64,000 nt of DNA from positions 186,001-250,000 of the forward strand of contig NZ_WXEX01000001.1 of the NCBI RefSeq assembly GCF_009877435.1, written 5' to 3'. Positions 36,593 to 45,788 of this stretch are shown in pieces (positions within the stretch are counted from its first letter, which is position 1; every line of letters begins with the position of its first letter). The position numbers and the translations under genes are program-made. A model generated the notes under the pieces. It saw only the letters and a program-made list of their open reading frames with translations, was not told the origin of the DNA and did no database searches. This stretch comes from Heliomicrobium gestii. Its GTDB lineage: Bacteria; Bacillota; Desulfitobacteriia; Heliobacteriales; Heliobacteriaceae.

Positions 36593-37786
36593 GTGCAGTG
36601 GAAAAAAAGTTTAGTGGCGGCTGTGTCCCTCGTTGTAACAGCCAGCCTGCTGACCGCCTGTTCCGGCGGAGGGAGCAAAGAAACGGCCGCCAATGCGCCG
36701 GCCGCCAATGAGTTTGTAATCGGCGGCAACTTCGAACTGTCCGGTGGACAAGCCACCTTCGGCAAAGCCGCCGTCAATGGCGCGAAGATGGTCTTTGACA
36801 AGGTGAATGCCGAAGGCGGCATCAACGGCAAAAAGATCAAATTCGTCGCACTGGACAACAAGTCCGAGGCCACTGAATCGACGAACGTGGCGACCAAGCT
36901 GATCAACTCGGAAAAGGCTGTCGCCATCCTGGGCTGCACCACCTCTGGCGACACCCTCGGCATGGTCCAACTGGCCATGGATAAGAAAGTCCCCGTTCTC
37001 TCCACGTCGGCCACCAACCCGAAGGTGACGGTCGACGAAAACTCGAAGAAGACGAACGACTTCATCTTCCGGGCCTGCTTCATCGACCCCTTCCAGGGAA
37101 CGGTCATGGCCAACTTCACCTTGAACAACCTGAAGTTGAAGACGGCTGCCGTGCTGACCGACAACCAAGCGCCCTACTCCAAGGGCCTGGCTCAGTTCTT
37201 TAAGGAATCCCTCGTCAAAGGCGGCGGCGAAATCGTTGCCGACGAAGGCTATGTGACGGGCGACCAGGACTTCAAAGCGACGCTGACGAAGATCCGCGGC
37301 AAGAACCCCGACGTCATCTATGTCCCCGGCTACTATGAAGAAGTGGGTAAAATCGTCAAACAAGCCCGTGAACTGGGCATGAACATGCCGATCATGGGCG
37401 GCGACGGATGGGATTCGCCGAAACTGACCGAAATCGCCACCGCGGCGGCGCTGAACAACACCTTCTTCTCGAACCACTACTCTTCCGAAGACACCGATCC
37501 CCTGGTTGTCGACTTCGTCAAGAAGTACAAAGAACTGTACGGCGAAGTGCCTGACTCGATGGCTGTTCTCGGCTATGACGGCGCTCTGATCATGGTGGAC
37601 GCGCTGAAGCGCGCCGGCGAACCGAACCCCGTCAAGATCAAAGAGGCCCTGGTATCCACCAAGGACCTGCAAACGGTCACCGGCAAGATCAGCTATGACG
37701 AGCAGCACAACCCGATCAAAGCGGCCGCCATCATCGAGATGAAAGACGGCAAGCAGACCTTCAAGGACAAAGTGGCTCCGAAGTAA
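36593..37786 (+). CDS. livK: Branched-chain amino acid ABC transporter binding lipoprotein 2 (LivK-like)
   Basis: A 397-residue paralogue of the protein encoded at 34997, with lipobox LLTAC (Cys about 22) and the same NFELSGGQATFG start of the mature domain, INGKKIKFVALDNKSE, and GCTTSGDTLGM. The two proteins are clearly homologous through their whole length and probably arose by tandem duplication, then diverged in ligand preference. GTG 36593 follows GGGGAGG; the ATG at 36574 overlaps that site. A 10-bp hairpin separates it from livH, which would favour higher expression of the binding protein than the permease. Confidence 0.92.
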   Translation: MQWKKSLVAAVSLVVTASLLTACSGGGSKETAANAPAANEFVIGGNFELSGGQATFGKAAVNGAKMVFDKVNAEGGINGKKIKFVALDNKSEATESTNVATKLINSEKAVAILGCTTSGDTLGMVQLAMDKKVPVLSTSATNPKVTVDENSKKTNDFIFRACFIDPFQGTVMANFTLNNLKLKTAAVLTDNQAPYSKGLAQFFKESLVKGGGEIVADEGYVTGDQDFKATLTKIRGKNPDVIYVPGYYEEVGKIVKQARELGMNMPIMGGDGWDSPKLTEIATAAALNNTFFSNHYSSEDTDPLVVDFVKKYKELYGEVPDSMAVLGYDGALIMVDALKRAGEPNPVKIKEALVSTKDLQTVTGKISYDEQHNPIKAAAIIEMKDGKQTFKDKVAPK

Positions 37787-37800
37787 CCGCTCTATTCATA

Positions 37801-37826
37801 GGAAGGGGGGACCGATCCCCCCTTCC
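37801..37826 (+). terminator. Hairpin between livK2 and livH (probable attenuator)
   Basis: GGAAGGGGGG (37801-37810) pairs perfectly with CCCCCCTTCC (37817-37826) around ACCGAT. No T tract follows, so it more likely stabilises the livK2 mRNA or only partly terminates. Confidence 0.65.
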
Positions 37827-37852
37827 ATTCTGACAAAGGAGGGGCTGACAAC

Positions 37853-38734
37853 GTGGAAGTATTTATTCAGCAGTTAATCAACGGCCTCTCCCTGGGAAGC
37901 ATTTATGCTCTCATTGCGCTAGGATACACGATGGTGTATGGCATCATCCGACTGATCAACTTCGCCCACGGTGATGTGTACATGGTCGGAGCGTATGTAG
38001 GGTTTTTTGCGACGACCCAGGGATGGGGATTCCTTCCGTCGCTCATCATTTCGATGGTTGTTTGCGCGATCCTGGGGGTCGTCATCGAACGCTTGGCCTA
38101 TAAACCCCTGCGCAGCGCGCCGAAAATCGCTGTTCTGATCACCGCCATCGGCGTCTCCTTCTTCCTGGAAAACGGAGGCGTATTGGCCGTTGGCGCGAAA
38201 ATCCGCACGTTCCCTAACGTCTTTCAAGAGGTGCAGTATCACTTCTTCAATGGCACCGTCGTCATCACCAACCGGCAGATCGTCATCATGGTGGTCACGG
38301 TGCTGCTGATGCTGCTGCTCCAGTACATCGTCCACTACACTAAAACGGGCAAAGCGATGCGGGCCGTTTCCCATGACACCCAAGCGGCCATGCTGATGGG
38401 CATTAACGTCGACAACACCATCTCCGCCACCTTTGCCATCGGGTCTTCGCTGGCCGCGGCAGCGGGCGTACTGGTGGGGATTTACTATAACGCCATCAAC
38501 CCCTACATGGGCATCATGCCCGGCTTGAAAGCCTTTGTGGCCGCTGTCGTCGGCGGCATCGGCGTCATTCCCGGCGCCTTTGTGGGCGGTCTCTCCCTCG
38601 GCGTTATTGAAGCCCTTGTCAGCGGATACGGCCAGTCGCTCTATCGCGACGCTGTGGCCTTTGCCCTGTTGATCATCATCCTCATCGTCAAACCGTCGGG
38701 GCTGTTCGGCAGCAACGTGCGGGAGAAAGTGTAG
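37853..38734 (+). CDS. livH: Branched-chain amino acid ABC transporter permease LivH
   Basis: A 293-residue membrane protein with about eight helices, starting FIQQLINGLSLGSIYALIALGYTMVYGI and containing NFAHGDVYMVGAY, both typical of LivH. It forms the translocation pore with LivM. GTG 37853 follows AAAGGAGG. First gene of the tightly packed livHMGF run. Confidence 0.94.
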   Translation: MEVFIQQLINGLSLGSIYALIALGYTMVYGIIRLINFAHGDVYMVGAYVGFFATTQGWGFLPSLIISMVVCAILGVVIERLAYKPLRSAPKIAVLITAIGVSFFLENGGVLAVGAKIRTFPNVFQEVQYHFFNGTVVITNRQIVIMVVTVLLMLLLQYIVHYTKTGKAMRAVSHDTQAAMLMGINVDNTISATFAIGSSLAAAAGVLVGIYYNAINPYMGIMPGLKAFVAAVVGGIGVIPGAFVGGLSLGVIEALVSGYGQSLYRDAVAFALLIIILIVKPSGLFGSNVREKV

Positions 38735-39727
38735 GTGACCGGCGTGAAAAAACTCGTAAGCGTCCCCAACCTGCTGGTCGCCGCCGTGTTGCTCCTCTTT
38801 TACGGGCTGATCCGCTTCGGCTTGGAAGAGGGTTTCGTTGACGACTACTATAAACTGAACCTTTTCCTGATCTGCATCAACATCATCCTGGCCACCTCGT
38901 TGAACATCATCAACGGCATGACAGGCCAGTTCTCCATCGGCCACGCCGGATTCATGGCCATGGGCGCCTACGGTTCGGCCATCATGACGATGAAGCTCGG
39001 CTATCCCTTTCCCGTCGGGATTCTCGTGGGCGCTCTGGCGGCAGCCCTCGCCGGCATCCTCGTCGGCATGCCGACGCTCCGCCTGAAGGGCGACTACCTG
39101 GCCATCGCCACCCTCGGTTTCGGAGAAATCATCCGCGTCATCATCCTGAATATCGAGTATGTGGGCGGCGCCGCCGGATTGAACGGCATCTCCCAGTACA
39201 CCACCTGGGACTGGCTTTTTTTCCTCACCGTGGCAACGGTTCTGATCATCAAGAACTTCATGACCTCCACCCATGGCCGGGCCTGCATCGCCATTCGCGA
39301 GAATGAGATCGCCGCCGAGACGATGGGCATCGACATCACCCGCTACAAGGTCATCGCCTTCACCATGGGCGCCTTTTTCGCCGGCATCGCCGGTTCGTTG
39401 CACGCCCACTATTTTTACACCATCCAGCCGACCACCTTCGGCTTCATGAAGTCCTTCGACATCCTCGTCTTCGTTGTTCTTGGCGGCCTCGGCTCCCTGA
39501 CCGGCTCGGTCATCTCCGCCATCGGCCTGACCATCCTGTCCGCCTTTTTGCAGGAGTATGCCGAACTGCGCATGGTCATCTACTCGCTGCTGCTCGTCGT
39601 CGTCATGCTCGTTCGTCCCCAGGGCCTGATGGGCACAGCCGAATTCAGCTTCGCCGGCATGCGCCGCCTTTATGAGCGGCTGACCGGCAAAGGAAGGGGG
39701 GCCGGCAATGATACTGCTGTCGGTTAA
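38735..39727 (+). CDS. livM: Branched-chain amino acid ABC transporter permease LivM
   Basis: A 330-residue membrane protein with about nine helices. Family sequences include NIINGMTGQFSIGHAGFMAMGAY and RLKGDYLAIATLGFGEIIR. GTG 38735 begins immediately after the livH stop; GTG 38744 is also possible, and has a better-spaced TAGGTGA. The 3' end overlaps livG by 20 bases. Confidence 0.93.
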   Translation: MTGVKKLVSVPNLLVAAVLLLFYGLIRFGLEEGFVDDYYKLNLFLICINIILATSLNIINGMTGQFSIGHAGFMAMGAYGSAIMTMKLGYPFPVGILVGALAAALAGILVGMPTLRLKGDYLAIATLGFGEIIRVIILNIEYVGGAAGLNGISQYTTWDWLFFLTVATVLIIKNFMTSTHGRACIAIRENEIAAETMGIDITRYKVIAFTMGAFFAGIAGSLHAHYFYTIQPTTFGFMKSFDILVFVVLGGLGSLTGSVISAIGLTILSAFLQEYAELRMVIYSLLLVVVMLVRPQGLMGTAEFSFAGMRRLYERLTGKGRGAGNDTAVG

Positions 39728-40487
39728 TCACCTGAGCAAAACCTTCGGCGGTTTGAAAGCCGTCTCCGACGTCAACATGGAGCTGAAGATCGGCGAACTG
39801 GTCGGCCTCATCGGTCCGAACGGCGCTGGTAAGACGACGCTCTTCAACCTGCTCACCGGCGTCTACAAACCGACGGAAGGCGACATCGCCCTGCGCCGGG
39901 AGACGATCGTCGGCTTGAAACCCTTCCAGATCAATCAGAAGGGGATCGCCCGGACTTTCCAGAACATCCGCCTCTTCTCCAACCTGTCCGTCCTGGACAA
40001 CGTCAAAATCGCCTATCACCAGCACCGCAGCTACAACATGTTAAGCGCCGTCCTGCGCTTGCCTTCCTATTTTCAGGGGGAAGCGGAGATGGACAAGAAG
40101 GCCGAGGATCTGCTGGAGATCTTCAAGCTGGGCCACAAAAAGCACGAACTGGCGAAAAACCTCCCCTACGGTGAACAGCGCCGTCTCGAGATCGCCCGCG
40201 CCCTGGCTGCTCAGCCGCAACTGCTGCTCCTCGACGAGCCTGCCGCCGGCATGAACCCCCAGGAGACGGCCGAACTGATGGAGATGATCCGCTGGGTACG
40301 CGAGGCCTTTGACCTGACGATCCTGCTCATTGAGCACGATATGTCTCTGGTCATGGGCATCTGCGAACGCATCTACGTCCTCGACTACGGCCAAATCATC
40401 GCCGAGGGCACACCGGAACAGATCAAGTCGAACCCGAAAGTCATCGAAGCATATCTCGGAGAGGATGTGTCCCATGCTCACGGTTAA
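39708..40487 (+). CDS. livG: Branched-chain amino acid ABC transporter ATPase LivG
   Basis: A 259-residue ATPase: Walker A GPNGAGKTT, signature LPYGEQRRLEIARAL, Walker B LLLDEPAAGMN and the LivG-type insert TFQNIRLFSNLSVLDNV. ATG 39708 lies inside the end of livM and follows AAGGAAGGGGG. Confidence 0.95.
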   Translation: MILLSVNHLSKTFGGLKAVSDVNMELKIGELVGLIGPNGAGKTTLFNLLTGVYKPTEGDIALRRETIVGLKPFQINQKGIARTFQNIRLFSNLSVLDNVKIAYHQHRSYNMLSAVLRLPSYFQGEAEMDKKAEDLLEIFKLGHKKHELAKNLPYGEQRRLEIARALAAQPQLLLLDEPAAGMNPQETAELMEMIRWVREAFDLTILLIEHDMSLVMGICERIYVLDYGQIIAEGTPEQIKSNPKVIEAYLGEDVSHAHG

Positions 40488-41178
40488 AGACCTGCACGTA
40501 TACTACGGGGCCATCCACGCCCTCAAAGGCATCTCCCTGGAGGTTGAGCAGGGCGAGATCGTCACCCTCATCGGCGCCAATGGCGCCGGCAAGACGACAA
40601 CCCTGCACAGCCTATCGGGCCTGCTGAAGCCCAAGTCGGGCGAGATCCTCTTTCAGGGTCAGGACATCGCCGGCAAGGCCGCCCAGAAGATCGTTGCCAT
40701 GGGCATGTCCCAGGTCCCGGAAGGCCGGCGCATCTTCGCCAACATGTCCGTCCTGGAGAACCTGGAGCTGGGCGCCTTCCTCCGCAAGGACAAGGACGGC
40801 ATCAAAGAAGACATGGAAAAGATCTTCACGCGCTTCCCGCGTTTGAAAGAGCGGACAAGCCAGCTCGCCGGAACCCTCTCGGGTGGTGAGCAGCAGATGC
40901 TGGCCATGGGCCGCGCCCTCATGTCCCGGCCCAAACTGTTGCTCCTCGACGAACCCTCCATGGGCTTGGCGCCGCTCCTCGTCCAGGAGATCTTCGCCAT
41001 CATCAAGGAGATCAACAAGACCGGCACGACGATCCTGCTGGTTGAGCAGAACGCCCACATGGCTCTCTCCATCGCCCACAAGGCCTATGTCATCGAGACC
41101 GGCAAGATCGTTCTCTCCGGTCCGGCGAAGGAACTGGCGGAGAGTGAAGAGGTGAAGAAAGCCTATTTGGGCGGCTAA
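40474..41178 (+). CDS. livF: Branched-chain amino acid ABC transporter ATPase LivF
   Basis: A 234-residue ATPase: Walker A GANGAGKTT, signature LSGGEQQMLAMGRAL, Walker B LLLDEPSMGL and MSQVPEGRRIFANMSVLENLELGA. ATG 40474 overlaps the livG end by 14 bases and follows GGAGAGG; longer in-frame starts lie inside livG. It completes the importer and is followed by a strong terminator. Confidence 0.95.
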   Translation: MLTVKDLHVYYGAIHALKGISLEVEQGEIVTLIGANGAGKTTTLHSLSGLLKPKSGEILFQGQDIAGKAAQKIVAMGMSQVPEGRRIFANMSVLENLELGAFLRKDKDGIKEDMEKIFTRFPRLKERTSQLAGTLSGGEQQMLAMGRALMSRPKLLLLDEPSMGLAPLLVQEIFAIIKEINKTGTTILLVEQNAHMALSIAHKAYVIETGKIVLSGPAKELAESEEVKKAYLGG

Positions 41179-41206
41179 TCAATATCTAGATCCATCATGT
41201 ACACGA

Positions 41207-41253
41207 AAAAGCTCTTGGTCGACTTGTTTTCGACCAAGAGCTTTTCTTTTTTA
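41207..41253 (+). terminator. Rho-independent terminator after livF
   Basis: AAAAGCTCTTGGTCGA (41207-41222) and TCGACCAAGAGCTTTT (41230-41245) form a perfect 16-bp stem with T-rich tail CTTTTTT. The A-rich left side also makes it usable by the converging minus-strand gene. Confidence 0.92.
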
Positions 41254-41261
41254 ATTCATCC

Positions 41262-41513
41262 CTATAAGCGAAGGTACCTCGGAATCCACGCTTCAAACTT
41301 ATTCTTAGCGCTGCAGTTCGGGCAGGCGCACACGATCTCTGCCATCGCGTGGCTCTCATCGGCAACGCGGTGGGTGGAACCGATATAGACCACATCGAGC
41401 GGGACTGTGTGCGGCAGGGCCTCGTTGTGGACCGTTCCTTTGACACTGAGTTCAAAGCGCTCCCGGCAGGCCCGGCATGTCAAGATGACCGGCTTTTGTT
41501 TGGAAATAATCAT
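41262..41513 (-). CDS. Small zinc-ribbon-like protein
   Basis: An 83-residue soluble protein with a CRAC pair near residue 13 and a CACPNC group near residue 62, the spacing of a two-knuckle zinc ribbon. The middle part is rich in His, Thr and hydrophobic residues. ATG 41513 has GGAGGTG on the minus strand ten bases upstream, which makes translation very likely. It converges on the livF terminator. I do not know its function. Confidence 0.75.
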   Translation of the reverse strand: MIISKQKPVILTCRACRERFELSVKGTVHNEALPHTVPLDVVYIGSTHRVADESHAMAEIVCACPNCSAKNKFEAWIPRYLRL

Positions 41514-41622
41514 GGAACAGCACCTCCGTCTAAAATCACTGTGTCACTGGAAGCGGATAACGCCTGTTGGCGTGTGACCCAAAAACAATAGGAAAAAAGA
41601 AAGTGAACAGGAGGGAAATAAA

Positions 41623-41673
41623 AAAGACCTTTCGATTGTGCTGCATAGGGCAGACCATCGAAAAGGTCTCATC
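41623..41673 (-). terminator. Inverted repeat with minus-strand T tract
   Basis: AGACCTTTCGAT (41625-41636) and ATCGAAAAGGTCT (41657-41669) form an imperfect hairpin. Read on the minus strand it is followed by TTTTTT, so it could end transcripts of the chemotaxis gene at 42000-42815, antisense to the small gene at 41707. Confidence 0.5.
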
Positions 41674-41706
41674 GACGAGACGAAAATAAATTGTTCGTGA
41701 TTCAAC

Positions 41707-41985
41707 ATGGAAATGGTTGTGTTGGAATCGAACTACTCTTATCATATGAGATTCTTTGACCATCGTCAAGTGGAGATCCCTCAGGGTACTGTCGAATTGA
41801 GCAACGGGTTTAAGGGATACATTGTGCAGATCGACGAGAAAGATGCCTACCATCCGAAGGTATTGGTGCTGGAACAAGGCGGTGAAAAAGTGATGAGCCC
41901 CTTTATCTATGATCTGAAAGAGAATCAGCACAGCGCCATTGAGCGGATTCTTTCGGGAGGCAAGAAGGGAGATCAACCAACATGA
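41707..41985 (+). CDS. Small hypothetical protein
   Basis: A 92-residue, apparently soluble protein: beta-rich first half (VEIPQGTVELSNGFKGYIVQIDEK) and helical, charged C-terminus. No signal, membrane segment or cysteine pair. There is no clear ribosome binding site before ATG 41707, and ATG 41713 is an alternative, so expression is less sure. It converges with the chemotaxis gene, ending 15 bases from it. Function unknown. Confidence 0.55.
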   Translation: MEMVVLESNYSYHMRFFDHRQVEIPQGTVELSNGFKGYIVQIDEKDAYHPKVLVLEQGGEKVMSPFIYDLKENQHSAIERILSGGKKGDQPT

Positions 41986-41999
41986 GCGGCTAGGTGGGG

Positions 42000-42815
42000 C
42001 TAGATAATCTCAGCGATGGTCTGCACTTTTTCCGCTGAGGCGGAGAGTTGTTCCATCGACGCCGAGATCTCCTCTGTGGCGGCCGCTTGTCGTTCACCTA
42101 GGGCGGCGGTTTCGCCGAGCACCTGGACGACACCGGTGACTTTCTGTTGGATCGTTTTCAAGATGGCGCTGATATCCTTGACGGCTTTGCCGCTGTTTTC
42201 GGCCATCTTGCGGATTTCTTCAGCGACGACAGCGAAGCCGCGGCCGTTTTCCCCAGCGCGGGCCGCTTCAATGGCCGCATTCAGGCCGAGCAGGTTGGAG
42301 TTGGTGGCCACATCGCTGACAAAGCGCAGGATATCATCGGTCTTCTTTACTTCTGCGATGACCTGGTACCCGGTGTTTTGCAGTTCCGACAGTTTTGTCG
42401 CCAACATGCCGGCGGTAGAGGCGACCTCCTGGGAACTGGCGGAGATCTGCTCTGACGTGGAGGCGATCACTTGGGCTGACTCAGACAGCGTTTCCTGGGC
42501 CACCAGGCTGGTCGCTGTTGCCATAACGCCAACAAATTGGCCATCTTCGATCACAGGCACGCTGATCGCCTTAATCGAAACACCGTATAATTCCCGGGGC
42601 AAGGTTTTATGGACCATTTTTTTTGTGCGAACACATTCTCCGATTGAACCCTGCTCAGGAACCCTCTTTCCTTCGCTGTTGTTCAAAGAAAAAGATTTTG
42701 CCTGCACCAAGCGAAGGATAATACCATTGGCATCAGTGACCATGACACAACAATCCAAGGGTGTTAAGGACTGAAACAGTTCGGCGATGGCGCAAAGAGT
42801 TTCTAACCTCGACAT
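42000..42815 (-). CDS. Soluble methyl-accepting chemotaxis-type signalling protein
   Basis: A 271-residue protein without transmembrane segments. Residues 1-110 form a small sensory domain of PAS/GAF-like type ([51 protein letters not shown]), and the rest is the MCP signalling coiled coil with the conserved tip [20 protein letters not shown]. It would signal to CheA/CheW from the cytoplasm. The signalling domain is short, with few methylation-helix heptads. ATG 42815 follows GGGGGAG. The neighbouring larger receptor is in the same direction. Confidence 0.9.
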   Translation of the reverse strand: MSRLETLCAIAELFQSLTPLDCCVMVTDANGIILRLVQAKSFSLNNSEGKRVPEQGSIGECVRTKKMVHKTLPRELYGVSIKAISVPVIEDGQFVGVMATATSLVAQETLSESAQVIASTSEQISASSQEVASTAGMLATKLSELQNTGYQVIAEVKKTDDILRFVSDVATNSNLLGLNAAIEAARAGENGRGFAVVAEEIRKMAENSGKAVKDISAILKTIQQKVTGVVQVLGETAALGERQAAATEEISASMEQLSASAEKVQTIAEII

Positions 42816-42972
42816 CGTGCTCCCCCTTTTTTCATCATTAAAATATACAAATTGTTAAAAAATATAATATTACAAGAAGCGACTTATTTTATTATTGTTA
42901 GCTAACAAGTGACATTGTTCCTGCATTGATTTTATGGTTTTTGTTCCTTTTTGCTCTTATTAAGATAAAAAA

Positions 42973-43003
42973 ATCCCGGGCCGAATTTGAGCGGCGCCGG
43001 GAT
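42973..43003 (-). terminator. Rho-independent terminator after the membrane chemotaxis receptor gene
   Basis: On the minus strand ATCCCGGCGCCG pairs with CGGCCCGGGAT and is followed by seven T (A7 at 42968-42974). Confidence 0.8.
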
Positions 43004-43070
43004 GAAATCGTCCTGTCGGTTATCGACAGTCAGACCGTATTCATGATCTCTGCGGTGCCGTGCACCTACA

Positions 43071-45056
43071 TCAGCGCTCGACGATGAAGCGCTGCACCAG
43101 TTCGCTGAGACCGCGCGCGGTATGGGCCATCATCTCCGTCGAAGCGGCGATTTCTTCCATGGCGGCCGTCTGTTCCTGTGTCGAGAGGGCGATGCGTTGG
43201 GAAGTGTCGTTGTTGCTGCGGGCGATGGTGGAGACATGATCGACCGCCTGGAGGACCTGCGTTTCTTCGCCGGCCAGTTCGATGACCGCGGTGGAGATGG
43301 ACTGCATCTTGCCGGTCACATCGGCGACGGCATGGAGGATCTCATGGAAGGCGTCGCCGGCGCGCCGGACAACGGCGATGCCGGACCGGACGACGTCGGT
43401 CTCGCTTTCGATGGCGTCGATGGCGCGGGCGCTCTCCGACTGAACGGATGTGACCAGGCGGGCGATGTCCTGAGCTGCCAGGCGGGACTGTTCGGCCAGT
43501 TTTCGCACTTCTTCGGCGACAACGGCGAATCCCTGGCCTTCCTTGCCGGCCCGGGCCGCCTCGATGGCGGCGTTCAACGCCAGCATCTGGGTCTGGGCGG
43601 CGATGGCGGTGATCGTCTCGACGATGCGGGAGATCTCTCGCGAACGCTCCCCGAGTTTGTGGATCACATCCGCCGACTGGAGGACCGTATCGTGGATGAC
43701 CTGCATCTGGCCGGTGGCTTCATCGATGGCGGTTTGCCCCTCTCTGGCGCGCTTTTGGGCCTGGGTGGTCGCTTGAGCCACTTCGATCGCTGTCGTCGAG
43801 AGGGCCGACAGTTGGGCCGTCATTTGGCGGACAACGGTGGCGGTGGCCTCCGTTTCTTTTTCTTGACCGGCAGCCCCGGCCGATACCTCTTGGACAGCCC
43901 GAGCGATTTGTTCGGAGGCCTCTGCCGTCTGACCGGCGGCCAACTGGAGATTGCCGGCGAGGCGATTGACCTCGCGGGTGCTTTTCATGATCCCGTCGAC
44001 GAGGGTTTTCACATTGGCGATCATGTAGTTGAAGGCATGAGCCAGGTCGCCCACTTCGTCCTTTTGCCGGATATCGACGGCATGGGTGAAGTCGCCTTCG
44101 GCCAGACGCCGGGAGACGAGCACCATGGCATTGAGAGGCCGGATGATGATGACGGCGATGATCAGGACCGTCGTCCCGGCGAGGCCGACGATGGCGACGG
44201 CGGCGACCGTCAGCAGCCGCCAGAAGAGTTCTCTGGTGCGGGCGCTGATGAGCAGGTCGGCCCGTTCCTTGCTGATGGATAACCGAAAGCCGCCCCAGTG
44301 CCTCCCGTCAAAGTACACAGGATAACTCATATCCCACATGGTCACTGTCTTGCCGTCGATCTTGCGCTCATAGACCGTCTTGAGAGGCTTCTCGCGGTCA
44401 AGGTTGGCGACAGCGGCCCCGCCGGCTTTGTCGTTAAAGATCCGGTTGGAGCGGTATTTTTGGCTGAGGATTCCCGTGGCGCCCCAGGCGTCGCGGGACT
44501 GGTCGGGCGAGGTGGGGCTGTAAAAGGCGTTGTGGGTGGGGATGAATCCCGTTTTCGCCGGGTCGGGAGAGTACTTTGTCGGCAGGGCGAAGACGATATC
44601 AGGGTCGCTGCCCATGAAGGAATCGATGTATCGCTGCCAATACAGGTCGGTATAGGGATCCGCCTTGGACAGGTATTTGTACTCATACTCGCTCATGGGG
44701 ATGCGGACGCCGTCAAAACGTTCCACCGTTTCCCCCGATTTATACCGTTTGTCGGCCTCCACCTTGCTCTCCGGTATCAGGGTGAGTTCATCATCAAAAA
44801 GCATCTGCTTGAGATCATCGCCGCGAACAAGGCGACCGGAAGGGAGTTCGACACCGTTGCGGATATGGCTTTCCACCATGGCTTCCAATCCGGTGGCAGC
44901 CGACCGGACCAGCGCTTCCCCTTTGGCGGTAAGGTCGCGCTCCACCCGCGATTGGACGCTCTGGGTCTCCAGCCAGCCATAGACGGCCAGCGTGGCCACC
45001 AACCCGATCGTCAGGGTGGTGCAAGTCCAGGCGGTCAGTTTGGTTTGCAGTCTCAC
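43071..45056 (-). CDS. Membrane methyl-accepting chemotaxis protein
   Basis: A 661-residue receptor: transmembrane helix 1 (about 9-28), an extracytoplasmic Cache-type ligand domain (30-270), transmembrane helix 2 (about 282-307), a HAMP domain (308-360, IIRPLNAMVLVSRRLAEGDF) and the methyl-accepting signalling domain with tip [22 protein letters not shown] (key part [17 protein letters not shown]). The extracytoplasmic part contains 'YTDLYWQRYIDSFM' and 'PVYFDGRHWGGFR', the latter resembling the second lobe of double-Cache sensors. It steers flagellar motors through CheA. ATG is chosen at 45056 with weak GGTGG-type ribosome binding. Confidence 0.92.
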   Translation of the reverse strand: MRLQTKLTAWTCTTLTIGLVATLAVYGWLETQSVQSRVERDLTAKGEALVRSAATGLEAMVESHIRNGVELPSGRLVRGDDLKQMLFDDELTLIPESKVEADKRYKSGETVERFDGVRIPMSEYEYKYLSKADPYTDLYWQRYIDSFMGSDPDIVFALPTKYSPDPAKTGFIPTHNAFYSPTSPDQSRDAWGATGILSQKYRSNRIFNDKAGGAAVANLDREKPLKTVYERKIDGKTVTMWDMSYPVYFDGRHWGGFRLSISKERADLLISARTRELFWRLLTVAAVAIVGLAGTTVLIIAVIIIRPLNAMVLVSRRLAEGDFTHAVDIRQKDEVGDLAHAFNYMIANVKTLVDGIMKSTREVNRLAGNLQLAAGQTAEASEQIARAVQEVSAGAAGQEKETEATATVVRQMTAQLSALSTTAIEVAQATTQAQKRAREGQTAIDEATGQMQVIHDTVLQSADVIHKLGERSREISRIVETITAIAAQTQMLALNAAIEAARAGKEGQGFAVVAEEVRKLAEQSRLAAQDIARLVTSVQSESARAIDAIESETDVVRSGIAVVRRAGDAFHEILHAVADVTGKMQSISTAVIELAGEETQVLQAVDHVSTIARSNNDTSQRIALSTQEQTAAMEEIAASTEMMAHTARGLSELVQRFIVER

Positions 45057-45227
45057 CGCTGCGCCACCACCTTTTTCAGAATTTTCGGTATAGTCCTATT
45101 TTACTGGATCCCCCAGGGCGGCGCAACAACCGATGGCCGCTTCTTTTAGGGGAGAGGAGAAGTTTTTCTGAAATCGCTAAAGGCGGCGACGCCATTTGCC
45201 GATAAAGACGGATAGGAGGGGATCGCA

Positions 45228-45692
45228 TTGACCACGCCGATTCAGCGTTTTTCCGATACAGTCAATCTGCCCAGCGCTGCGAGAGGGTTGTCCGCCGCGG
45301 CGGAGTCCCAGGAGGGCGCGCTCTTTCAACGGTTGATGGAGGAACAGTTGCAAAAAAACGCTCCCGCCGGTGGGGAAAAGACAACCCAAGCGGGCTCGTC
45401 CACGGGTTCCGGCGCCCAACCTGCCGCCGGGGCTGCCATGACGGAAGCGGAGAAGGAAAAAGAGCGCAAGCGGCTGCGGAATTCCTGCCAGGAGTTTGAG
45501 GCCCTCTTCCTTCAGCAGATGCTGAAGGGGATGCGCAGCACGGTCGTCAAATCAGACCTGATCGAAGAAGCGCCTGGCCGTAAGATCTGGGAGAGCATGC
45601 TGGACGAGGAGTATGCCAAGCAGATGGCCAAGCGCGAAGAAATCGGGCTGGCCAAGATGCTCTACAAGGAATTGAGTCGCTCCCTGGGATAG
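45228..45692 (+). CDS. flgJ: FlgJ-type flagellar rod-binding protein
   Basis: A 154-residue protein whose C-terminal half (95-150) has the rod-binding domain signature CQEFEALFLQQMLKGMRST and IWESMLDEEYAKQMAKR. It lacks the muramidase domain found in gammaproteobacterial FlgJ, as usual in Firmicutes. The N-terminal 75 residues are disordered Ala/Gly/Gln-rich. It would cap or chaperone rod assembly. TTG 45228 follows GGAGGGG at a good distance. No other flagellar genes are nearby. Confidence 0.82.
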   Translation: MTTPIQRFSDTVNLPSAARGLSAAAESQEGALFQRLMEEQLQKNAPAGGEKTTQAGSSTGSGAQPAAGAAMTEAEKEKERKRLRNSCQEFEALFLQQMLKGMRSTVVKSDLIEEAPGRKIWESMLDEEYAKQMAKREEIGLAKMLYKELSRSLG

Positions 45693-45707
45693 GGGGCGGC
45701 TTTTTTT
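45678..45707 (+). terminator. Rho-independent terminator at the end of the flgJ-like gene
   Basis: CGCTCCC (45678-45684) pairs with GGGGGCG (45692-45698, one G-T pair) across the stop codon, followed by seven T. Confidence 0.65.
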
Positions 45708-45788
45708 GTTTGACGGCAAGCGCAGGAACACCATCGGCCGTTCACGAAATAGATTGGTCATAGGGGAGAGAAGGAGGAATGGCGAATC

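Noticed and set aside
37919-39409. 496-codon minus-strand open frame opposite livH/livM
   Set aside because: Antisense shadow; protein is full of Asp/His/Gly/Gln, unlike any family, and the plus-strand genes are certain.
41536-41976. 146-codon minus-strand frame opposite the small gene at 41707
   Set aside because: It contains a His/Phe-rich artefact sequence and runs through an inverted repeat; the plus-strand frame has more protein-like composition.
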